Below are positions 42,274 through 48,533 of a stretch of DNA of 64,000 nucleotides, piece after piece. The stretch covers positions 256,990-320,989 of the forward strand of contig NZ_BSTX01000004.1 of assembly GCF_030269765.1 (NCBI RefSeq). Direction: 5' to 3'. The stretch's first letter is position 1. Each line of letters opens with the position of its first letter. This stretch comes from Actinorhabdospora filicis (lineage in GTDB: Bacteria; Actinomycetota; Actinomycetes; Mycobacteriales; Micromonosporaceae). A program made the translations under genes and the position numbers. The notes beneath the pieces were generated by a model. That model searched no databases. It saw only the letters and a list, made by a program, of their open reading frames with translations, and had not been told where the DNA came from.

Positions 42274-42776
42274 ATGCACGACCCGTGCGCGCCCTCGGCC
42301 CCATCGGCCAGCGCCAGGCGGGTCAGGACGCGCAGGAAGGCCGCCTTGTCCTCGGCGGGGATGCCGTCCAGCATCGCCTTCTCCACGGCGTCGCGGCAGG
42401 CGGTGAGCTTGTCGTGCACCTCCAGGCCCTTCTCGGTGGCCTCGGGCACGCGGACGCGGCGGTCGCGCGGATCGACCTTGCGCACGACGAACCCGTCGCG
42501 CTCCAGGCGGTCCAGGATCGCGGTGAGGGTGGTCTTGTCCAGGCCCACGGAGGCGGCCAGGGCCAGCTGGGTGCGCTTCTCGCCCATCGCGAGGGAGCCC
42601 AGCACGATCCAGTCGCGGAAGCCGGATAGGCCGAACCGGTGGGCGACCTGGTCCAGCTCGATGCGGAACAGCTGCGAGGCGCGCGCCAGCATCCACGACA
42701 CGTCCCCGTTCGGGCAGGACCGGTCGGGGCCCGGACAGAGGTCCTCGTCGTGGTGCAGGTCGGTGGGCGCGCTCAT
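42270..42776 (-). CDS. MarR-family regulator
   Basis: A 168-aa winged-helix protein: FGLSGFRDWIVLGSLAMGEKRTQLALAASVGLDKTTLTAILDRLERDGFVVRKVDPRDRRVRVPEATEKG is the MarR core. The N-terminus has two cysteines (CPGPDRSCPNG), which could sense oxidants or quinones as in OhrR/YodB-type regulators. The start ATG 42776 lies 6 bases after TAGAGT. It is divergent from the azoreductase gene, with palindromic sequence between, and coupled to the kinase. Confidence 0.9.
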   Translation of the reverse strand: MSAPTDLHHDEDLCPGPDRSCPNGDVSWMLARASQLFRIELDQVAHRFGLSGFRDWIVLGSLAMGEKRTQLALAASVGLDKTTLTAILDRLERDGFVVRKVDPRDRRVRVPEATEKGLEVHDKLTACRDAVEKAMLDGIPAEDKAAFLRVLTRLALADGAEGAHGSCM

Positions 42777-42815
42777 GGCACCACTCTAGCGCGGACCGTT
42801 CGTCCGTGATACGTT

Positions 42816-42840
42816 CCGAGTCGAGAACATCTTGACTCGG
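42816..42840. promoter_or_regulatory. Inverted repeat between MarR and azoreductase genes
   Basis: CCGAGTC at 42816-42822 pairs with GACTCGG at 42834-42840. Next to it CTTGA (42831-42835) and TCAAG (42847-42851) are inverted with 11 bases between. Both lie before the azoreductase gene and fit MarR-type sites; binding is inferred. Confidence 0.55.
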
Positions 42841-42903
42841 AAGATCTCAAGTCGTAAGTTCTGAGTTGGGAAGACCTAGACTTCTGAAAGAGGCGAGAAC
42901 CCC

Positions 42904-43551
42904 ATGGCGACCCTCCTGCACATCGACTCCTCTCTGAACGGCGACAACTCCTTCTCCCGCAAGGTGACGGCGACCTTCGCCGAGGAGTGGAAGCGGGCGA
43001 ACCCCGAAGGCCGGTACGTGTACCGCGACCTGGACGCCGACCCGATCCCGCACCTCAACGCCGACGCGTACTACGGCTTCAGCGCCGAGGACCCCACCCC
43101 CGCGCAGGCGGCGGCCAACGCGGTCACCGGGCCGATCGTGGCCGAGGCGAAGGACGCCGACGTGATCCTGCTGGGCGTCCCCATGTACAACTTCACGATC
43201 CCCTCGACCCTGAAGTCGTGGCTGGACCGGCTGGCCGTGGTCGGCGCGTTCCCGCAGGACGAGAACGGCAAGACCGGGCTGTCGGACAAGCACCTGGTCA
43301 TCGCCACCTCGCGCGGCGGGTCCTACCTGCCGGGCACGCCCCGGGCGAGCTGGGAGCACCAGGACTCCTACCTCAAGTCGTTCTTCGGCTTCCTCGGGCT
43401 GACCGAGAACCTGCACGTCCTGCACACCGAGATGGCGCTGTCGCACGTGGTCCCGGCGCTCTTCGAGTTCAAGCACATCTTCGAGGCCTCCCACGGCGAG
43501 GCGCACGAGAAGGCCCGCGAGCTCGCCGCCCGGACCCCGGTCGCGGTCTGA
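42904..43551 (+). CDS. azoR: FMN-dependent NADH-azoreductase
   Basis: A 215-aa flavodoxin-like protein of the AzoR/AcpD family: LHIDSSLNGDNSFSRKVT (FMN phosphate loop), GVPMYNFTIPSTLKSWLDRL, and SRGGSYLPGTPRASWEHQDSYLKSFFGFLG. It reduces azo dyes and quinones with NADH and FMN and helps in quinone stress. GAGGCGAG precedes ATG 42904. It is divergent from the MarR gene and probably repressed by it. A terminator follows at 43562. Confidence 0.93.
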   Translation: MATLLHIDSSLNGDNSFSRKVTATFAEEWKRANPEGRYVYRDLDADPIPHLNADAYYGFSAEDPTPAQAAANAVTGPIVAEAKDADVILLGVPMYNFTIPSTLKSWLDRLAVVGAFPQDENGKTGLSDKHLVIATSRGGSYLPGTPRASWEHQDSYLKSFFGFLGLTENLHVLHTEMALSHVVPALFEFKHIFEASHGEAHEKARELAARTPVAV

Positions 43552-43561
43552 GGAATCTTTT

Positions 43562-43589
43562 CGGCCCCGGGGCGTAACCCCCGGGGCCG
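43562..43589 (+). terminator. Terminator of the azoreductase gene
   Basis: A perfect 11-bp stem CGGCCCCGGGG with its complement around a 6-base loop, 10 bases after the stop. Confidence 0.85.
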
Positions 43590-43685
43590 CCGCGCACGTA
43601 TATAAGTGAAGGACCCTCCCGGGAACAGGTCAGTTCGGGGAGGCCGGGACGGGGCGCCGCCGGGGACGGGTTGGCGTCCCGTCCG

Positions 43686-44261
43686 TCACGTCCGGGGGCG
43701 CAGGCCGTCCAGGATGAGGTCGACGACCTCCGGGACGCGCAGCAGGTGCGCCTCGCCGGCGCCCAGCAGCATCCGCTGGTACAGGCTCGCGTAGAGCAGG
43801 TCGCACATGGTGCGCAACGGCACGTCCGGGCGCAGCTCGCCGCGCTCGACGGCGATCGCCAGCCGGTCGCCGCACTGCTTGGCGCGCGGGCCGATGATGG
43901 TGGCGCGCACGGCCTCCACCAGGTCCGGATCGCCCTGCGCCTCGGCGATGACGCCCCGGTAGATGATGCCGATGTCCCCGGCGAACAACCGCGAGACCGA
44001 GGCCATCTGCGCGCGCAGGTCGGCGGCGACGTCGCCGGTGTCGGGGAAGTCGGTGGCGTGGCCGATGCGCACGTGCAGCGCCTCCAGCGCCAGCGCGCCC
44101 TTCGACGGCCACCACCGGTAGATCGTCGGCTTGCCGACCGCGGCACGCGCGGCGATGGCCTCGATGGTGACCTTCGCGTATCCGCGCTCGACGCACAGGT
44201 CGAAGACCGCGTCGAGGATGGCGGAGTGGGCGCGCTCGGAGCGTCTTTCGGGGGCGGGCAT
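43686..44261 (-). CDS. TetR-family regulator
   Basis: A 191-aa protein with a TetR helix-turn-helix (RAHSAILDAVFDLCVERGYAKVTIEAIAARAAVGKPTIYRWWPSKGALALEAL) and an AcrR/TetR_C_11-like ligand domain (IYRGVIAEAQGDPDLVEAV). ATG 44261 is 6 bases after TATCAT, so the message is probably leaderless. It is divergent from the carboxymuconolactone-decarboxylase-like gene, with two similar operator-like sequences between. Confidence 0.9.
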   Translation of the reverse strand: MPAPERRSERAHSAILDAVFDLCVERGYAKVTIEAIAARAAVGKPTIYRWWPSKGALALEALHVRIGHATDFPDTGDVAADLRAQMASVSRLFAGDIGIIYRGVIAEAQGDPDLVEAVRATIIGPRAKQCGDRLAIAVERGELRPDVPLRTMCDLLYASLYQRMLLGAGEAHLLRVPEVVDLILDGLRPRT

Positions 44262-44280
44262 GGAGCCATGATAGCCGACA

Positions 44281-44348
44281 CGTTACGAACCGTTCCGTCT
44301 TGACGTTTCGGCCTGCGGTGTTCTAGCTTGGCGTTACGAAACGTAACG
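44281..44348 (+). promoter_or_regulatory. Promoter with two TetR-type operator copies
   Basis: CGTTACGAACCGTTCCG (44281-44297) and CGTTACGAAACGTAACG (44332-44348) are related sites; the second is near-palindromic (GTTACG-AAA-CGTAAC). They flank a likely -35 TTGACG (44300-44305) and -10 CTAGCT (44323-44328), so a bound repressor would block both ends of the promoter of the CMD gene. Confidence 0.7.
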
Positions 44349-44366
44349 TCACGTCTGGGAGTTCGC

Positions 44367-45173
44367 ATGAACCGTTATGAAGAAGGCCTGGAGCGGCTGC
44401 GGGAGGTCTCCGGCGAGGCCGGGCCCGCCGTCCTCGACTCGCTGTCCGACATCGCGCCGGGCTTCGCGCGCCTGGTCGCCGAGTTCGGCTACGCCGACAT
44501 TTACGGGCGTCCCGGGCTGAACCTGAGGCAGCGGCAGCTGATCAACGTGGCCGCGCTGACCGCGATGGGCACGGCGGCACCGCAGCTGCGCTTCCACGCC
44601 GATGCCGCGCTGCACGTCGGTGTGACCCCCGAGGAGCTGGTGGAGGCCGTGCTCCACATGGCCATCTACGCCGGGTTCCCCGCCGCGCTGAACGGGCTCG
44701 CCGTGGTCCGGGAGGTCTTCGCGGCCCGGGGAGTGGTCTTCGAACCGCCCGCGCCTTTGGAGGGGGACCGGTACGCGCGCGGCGCGCGGCTGCTGGAAGA
44801 AGTCGACGGGCACGCCGGGACGGCGGTCGTGGACGCCCTGGCCGACATCGCACCCGACTTCGCCCGCATGATCATCGAGTTCTCCTTCGGCGAGATCTAC
44901 GCGCGCCCGGGGCTGGACCTGAAGTCGCGCGAGCTGGCGACGGTGGGGGCGTGTGTGGCGCTGGGGACGGCACGGCCGCAGTTGCGGGTGCACTTGCACG
45001 GGTTGCTGAATGTGGGTGGGACGCGTGAGGAGGCGGTGGAGACGATCATTCAGGTGGCGGGGTATGCGGGGTTCCCGGCGGCACTGAACGGGTTGGGGGT
45101 GGCTCGGGAGGTCTTTGGGGAGCGGGACGCGAGCCAGAGCGAAAGCAGGGACACGAGCGCGGCCACCGACTAG
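44367..45173 (+). CDS. Carboxymuconolactone decarboxylase-family protein, two domains
   Basis: A 268-aa protein made of two homologous CMD/AhpD-like halves. Each has the pattern DSLSDIAPGFARLVAEFGYADIYGRPGLNLRQRQLINVAALTAMGTAAPQLRFH followed by EELVEAVLHMAIYAGFPAALNGL. The AhpD CxxC is absent in both, so a decarboxylase or hydrolase-like role is more likely than a peroxidase role. The start ATG 44367 follows GGGAG. It is divergent from its likely TetR repressor. Confidence 0.85.
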   Translation: MNRYEEGLERLREVSGEAGPAVLDSLSDIAPGFARLVAEFGYADIYGRPGLNLRQRQLINVAALTAMGTAAPQLRFHADAALHVGVTPEELVEAVLHMAIYAGFPAALNGLAVVREVFAARGVVFEPPAPLEGDRYARGARLLEEVDGHAGTAVVDALADIAPDFARMIIEFSFGEIYARPGLDLKSRELATVGACVALGTARPQLRVHLHGLLNVGGTREEAVETIIQVAGYAGFPAALNGLGVAREVFGERDASQSESRDTSAATD

Positions 45174-45181
45174 CGGGAAGT

Positions 45182-45735
45182 GTTTTGACTGGGTGGTGAA
45201 GAAGGGCGCGCGCGTGCAGCGGCGCAACCAGCCCGGTCGGCCACGATGCACCGTGTGCCGAGGAGCAAAGCCCGCCTCCGGCTCGGGGGAAGTGTTTTGA
45301 CTTCCGGGGTCCAGGGGACGGAGTTCCCTGGTGGGTCCAGGGCAAGGCCCTGGTCTGGTGCAGGGCGAAGCGCCTGCTACCTCGACCCGAACGGTCGTGA
45401 GGCGAGGTGACACCGCAGGTGTCACTCGCCCGAAATGAGGGCCGGAGCGCCGCCCCGGCCTCGCTCCGTCCCGGCCGGGCCTCGCTCCACCCCGGCTTCT
45501 CTTCGCGGCTGTGTGGGTGCTTGCGGTCGTGGTTTGTCTTGTTCTCCGCTTGGTGCCCAAGGGGCTTTGCCCCCTGGACCCCCACCAGGGAACTCCGTCC
45601 CCTGGACCCCGGGAGCTCACAACATTTCCCCCGAGCCGGAGGCGGGCTTTGTTCTTCGACACACGGTGCGTCGTGGCTCTGGGGGTTGGTTGCGCCGCTG
45701 CACGCGCGCGTCATTCTTCGACACGCGATCAAAAC
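45182..45735. repeat. Large imperfect inverted repeat, arms about 170-180 bp
   Basis: The left arm (45182 to about 45352) and right arm (about 45555 to 45735) are reverse complements with few differences: for example GCGCGCGTGCAGCGGCGCAA at 45208 and its complement near 45690, AAAGCCCGCCTCCGGCTCGG, and GGGGTCCAGGGGACGGAGTT. About 200 bases lie between. The left arm also repeats GAAGTGTTTTGACT near 45177 and 45289. No transposase frame is present. It looks like a MITE- or REP-like element, and no gene fits here. Confidence 0.85.
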
Positions 45736-45874
45736 CCCACCCTCGCGCCCACGGCCGCCCCTCGGCCTCCGGCCTCAGGCGACCTCGGCGGCCTCCGCCC
45801 GCCTCCGCGGTGGCCCACACGCGCTTCGCTCGCGCGCACCGCTCGCCTACACCGCCCTACCCCTGCGGTGGCAT

Positions 45875-46297
45875 CTACTTCACCCGTCGCGGCCTGCGTG
45901 CCAGCCCGCCGTCACACCAATCGGCGTAATCGAACAACCCCGGCTCGGCGATCAGGGCGCGCGTGTTGTGAACCCACAGGCTCACCCACGGGTCGCCCTT
46001 CGTGTCGGCGACCTCCAGGACCTTCACCAGCCGGCGCTTCGGGTGCGCCCGGAAGCCGGTGCGGACCGCGTCACCCGCGTAGATGTACAGGCAGTGGAGG
46101 GCGAAGGTGCGCTTCGGGCACACGGGGTCGGCGGCGAGATCGACGAGCGCGGGGGCGATGTCGTCCTCGGCGACCATGAGGTCCCAGTCCTGGGACATGG
46201 GGACGCCGGCGGCCGGGTCGTAGGCCCACGCCACGACTTCCTCGCGCGTGGGATTCACCGGATCGGCGAACCCCGCGAACGCGTCCCGCTCCACCAT
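45875..46297 (-). CDS. Hypothetical 140-aa protein
   Basis: ATG 46297 is preceded by GGGGAGGA. The soluble product has no signal or membrane helix and reads like a real protein (WDLMVAEDDIAPALVDLAADPVCPKRTFALHCLYIYAGDAVRTG, then WVSLWVHNTRALIAEPGLFDYADWC). Three cysteines are present. It resembles conserved actinobacterial hypothetical proteins, but I cannot name a family. It stands alone between the inverted repeat and the corA leader. Confidence 0.7.
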   Translation of the reverse strand: MVERDAFAGFADPVNPTREEVVAWAYDPAAGVPMSQDWDLMVAEDDIAPALVDLAADPVCPKRTFALHCLYIYAGDAVRTGFRAHPKRRLVKVLEVADTKGDPWVSLWVHNTRALIAEPGLFDYADWCDGGLARRPRRVK

Positions 46298-46484
46298 GCG
46301 GTCCTCCCCGGTTCGGTCTCGCGCCAACCTACTGGCGCGCCCGGCGGGTCGCCAGGGCCGAACCGGCATCGGTATGCAACCGAAACCCTCCGCCTCGCCG
46401 CTCGGGTGGGCGATTTGCTACTCTGTTCGGCGGTCCGCACAGATGCTGTGGACCACCTGAGACAGAGAGGCAGGTGAGCGGCAC

Positions 46485-46550
46485 ATGGCCAGTGGCAGTC
46501 TTGGTCGAACCCGTTGGCCGCTTGCCGCGACTGTCTCGGCCTCCATCTGA
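46485..46550 (+). CDS. Possible 21-aa leader peptide upstream of corA
   Basis: ATG 46485 follows GCAGGTGAG by about 7 bases and the ORF ends at TGA 46548. The peptide MASGSLGRTRWPLAATVSASI is not seen elsewhere in the window. It ends about 130 bases before corA, in a leader that can form two hairpins. In Salmonella a leader ORF (corL) controls corA through transcription termination, so an analogous role is possible. The evidence is position and a modest binding site only. Confidence 0.35.
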   Translation: MASGSLGRTRWPLAATVSASI

Positions 46551-46675
46551 CGGAGGCCCCGCGCGCGGCGGGCGGCGGCGCGTTCGAACCGAGAACTACC
46601 CAGCCGACACGGCCGCGTCTCCATGGCGGCCGTGCCGACCCGTGTGTGCGCACACCCTCCATTCAAGGAGGTCGT
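46551..46675 (+). promoter_or_regulatory. Structured leader of corA
   Basis: Two hairpins: CACGGCCGC (46608-46616) with GCGGCCGTG (46626-46634), and GTGTG/CACAC (46642-46655) directly before the AAGGAGG ribosome binding site at 46665-46671. I could not match the region to the M-box or other known magnesium riboswitches. Confidence 0.4.
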
Positions 46676-46681
46676 GTGGTG

Positions 46682-47695
46682 ATGATCGTGGACAACTGCG
46701 TGTACGCGTCGGGACGCCCTGTGGCGCGCCCGGACTCGCTCGCGGAGACCTACCGGCTCGTACGAAAGAACCACGGACTGGCCTGGATCGGCCTGTTCGA
46801 GCCCGACATGGGCGAACTGACGTCCCTGGCCAGAGAGTTCGACCTGCACGAACTCGCCGTCGAGGACGCCCTCAAGGCCCACCAGCGGCCCAAGATCGAG
46901 CGCTACGGCTCGACGCTGTACGTCGTCCTGCGCCCCGCGCGCTACGTCGACGCCACCGAAAAGGTCGAGTTCAGTGAGCTGCACGTGTTCACCGGGCAGG
47001 ACTTCGTCCTGACCGTGCGGCACGGCGGCTCCCCGAACCTGGCGAAGGTCCGGGCCCGCGCCGAGACCGACCCGCAGCTCCTCGCGCAGGGGCCCGAGGC
47101 GGTCCTCTACGCGATCCTCGACCAGGTCGTCGACGACTACCTCCCGGTCGTCGACGGGCTGGAGAACGACATCGACGAGATCGAGGCGGAGGTCTTCTCC
47201 GGCAAGCCCCGGGTCTCGCAGCGCATCTACGAGCTGTCCCGGCAGGTCGTGGAGTTCCAGCGCGCCGCCCGGCCCCTCGCCACCGTCCTGGTGCGCCTGG
47301 CCGCCGGGTTCTCCAAGTACGAGGTCGGCGACGAGCTCCAGCGCCGCCTGCGCGACGTCCAGGACCACCTCGTGCGCGTCATCGAGCGCCTCGACGGGTT
47401 CCGGCAGCTGCTCCAGGCGGTGCTGAACGTGAACGCGACCCTCGTCGCGCAGCAGCAGAACGAGGAGATGCAGCGGCTCACCGAGGCGTCCCTGGCGCAG
47501 AACGAGGAGGTCAAGAAGATCTCCGCGTGGGCCGCGATCCTGTTCGCGCCGACCCTCATCGGGACGGTGTACGGGATGAACTTCGACGTCATGCCCGAAC
47601 TGAAGTGGGCGTGGGGGTACCCGTTCGCGATCGTGCTCATGGGCGCGGTGTGCGGAGGGCTGTTCCTGACCTTCAAGCGGCGGAACTGGCTTTAG
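46682..47695 (+). CDS. corA: CorA-family divalent cation transporter (second copy)
   Basis: A 337-aa CorA protein: the N-terminal domain (DLHELAVEDALKAHQRPKIERYGSTLYVVLRPARY), long coiled helices (YELSRQVVEFQRAARPLATVLVRLAAG and VNATLVAQQQNEEMQRLTEASLAQNEEVKKISAWAAILFAP), then two C-terminal membrane helices with TVYGMNFDVMPELKW. The GMN motif is intact. Starts GTG 46676, GTG 46679 and ATG 46682 are all in frame behind AAGGAGG; ATG is shown. The gene overlaps the kinase gene at its 3' end by a few bases. The 200-base leader suggests cation-dependent control. Confidence 0.92.
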   Translation: MIVDNCVYASGRPVARPDSLAETYRLVRKNHGLAWIGLFEPDMGELTSLAREFDLHELAVEDALKAHQRPKIERYGSTLYVVLRPARYVDATEKVEFSELHVFTGQDFVLTVRHGGSPNLAKVRARAETDPQLLAQGPEAVLYAILDQVVDDYLPVVDGLENDIDEIEAEVFSGKPRVSQRIYELSRQVVEFQRAARPLATVLVRLAAGFSKYEVGDELQRRLRDVQDHLVRVIERLDGFRQLLQAVLNVNATLVAQQQNEEMQRLTEASLAQNEEVKKISAWAAILFAPTLIGTVYGMNFDVMPELKWAWGYPFAIVLMGAVCGGLFLTFKRRNWL

Positions 47696-48420
47696 CCGCA
47701 GACGAACCCCGCACGACGGCCGTCACCCACGAGGGTGGCGGCCGTTTCGCCGTCCGCGCCGCACCTCTTTTCGGTGGGGGCCCGAAGCCCGCCCCGCTGG
47801 GGCGAACGTACCGGCCCCCACGCGAGGGGTGTCAAACGGCCGATCCCGACACCTGTGGATAACCCCCCGGTTGTGGATAACTCGCCCGGTTTCTGTGGAA
47901 AGTCCTGTGGACAACCTGTGGATAACCGTGTGGACGAACCCTCCGGCGGCAGCAGTGCCAGCACCCGCGCGACCACCTCGTCCAGCGGCGCCCGGGTGTC
48001 CACGACCAGGTCCGCGCCACGCCGCAGCAGCGGCTCCACCGTCTCGGTGAAACCCACGATCTCGGCCCACTCCGCCTCGCTCTTGCCGTACGGGTTCGAG
48101 CTCCGCTCGTCGACGCGGCGGCGCATCACGTCCAGGGGCGCGGTGAACAGGACGACGTGGGTGAAGCTGGGGCCGTCCGCGCCCGGGTAGAACCGCACCT
48201 GGTTGGTCTTCGTGCCGCTCACGAACAGCGGGACGCCGGTGCGCTCGTGCTCGGCCAGCAGGCCGCCGACGCGGTCCTCGCGCCAGATCCAGTCGCCGCC
48301 GTCCCACTCCGACCACTCGTCGGTGTCGGTCTCCACCGCCCGGTGCCCGCGGCGGGCCAGCTCGTCGACGGCGGTGGTCTTGCCGGTGCCGGACATGCCG
48401 GTGATCAGGACGCGGGTCAC
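47692..48420 (-). CDS. P-loop kinase (shikimate/adenylate-kinase-like) with non-native C-terminal tail
   Basis: A 242-aa protein. Residues 1-165 are a small P-loop kinase: Walker A GMSGTGKTT at the N-terminus, TDTDEWSEWDGG, FTAPLDVMRRRVDERSSNPYGKSEAEWAEI (lid-like), ending VVARVLALLPPEG. The last 75 residues are translated from the DnaA-box repeat (47773-47937): they contain LSTG, ELSTTGG and GGLSTG because TTATCCACA reads Leu-Ser-Thr, and they show no protein-like pattern. The repeat has probably removed the original stop. GTG 48420 is the start, and the gene is divergent from clpB. Substrate unknown. Confidence 0.75.
   Translation of the reverse strand: MTRVLITGMSGTGKTTAVDELARRGHRAVETDTDEWSEWDGGDWIWREDRVGGLLAEHERTGVPLFVSGTKTNQVRFYPGADGPSFTHVVLFTAPLDVMRRRVDERSSNPYGKSEAEWAEIVGFTETVEPLLRRGADLVVDTRAPLDEVVARVLALLPPEGSSTRLSTGCPQDFPQKPGELSTTGGLSTGVGIGRLTPLAWGPVRSPQRGGLRAPTEKRCGADGETAATLVGDGRRAGFVCG
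47773..47883 (+). repeat. DnaA-box-containing interspersed repeat, copy B
   Basis: This copy shares with 220-330 the start GGTGGGGGCCC, GCCCCGCTGGGGCGAACGTA, GTCAAACGG, and the two TGTGGATAA boxes at the same 18-base offset (47854 and 47872). It lies inside the 3' end of the kinase ORF. Confidence 0.85.
47854..47937 (-). promoter_or_regulatory. Cluster of DnaA-box-like 9-mers
   Basis: Read on the minus strand there are three TTATCCACA boxes (47854-47862, 47872-47880, 47917-47925), one TTGTCCACA, the actinobacterial form (47906-47914), and two near-matches (47894, 47929), all in one orientation within 84 bases. No dnaA, dnaN or other oriC marker genes are near, so it is not an evident origin. 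Confidence 0.75.
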
Positions 48421-48480
48421 GCCTTCTTTCTACCGCTGTTCCCTGCCTCATAGGGCAGGGTGCGCCCCTCGCGCGTGAAA

Positions 48481-48501
48481 CTTGAGCGGGCTAGACTCAA
48501 C
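48481..48501. promoter_or_regulatory. HAIR-like HspR operator before clpB
   Basis: CTTGAGC-N7-ACTCAAC differs by one base in each arm from the HspR inverted repeat CTTGAGT-N7-ACTCAAG. It lies 33 bases before the clpB start. HspR represses dnaK and clpB in Streptomyces, so heat-shock control of clpB is expected. Confidence 0.85.
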
Positions 48502-48533
48502 TTCGAGTTCGGGACCTGAGCAGGGGGATTCGA

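Noticed and set aside
45182-45735. Insertion sequence
   Set aside because: Inverted arms exist, but there is no transposase frame and no clear target duplication.
46370-46680. M-box or c-di-AMP (ydaO) riboswitch before corA
   Set aside because: AGGTGAG is present, but the other conserved blocks of these riboswitches are not.
47854-47937. Chromosomal origin of replication
   Set aside because: DnaA-like boxes are present, but dnaA, dnaN, recF and an AT-rich unwinding region are absent.
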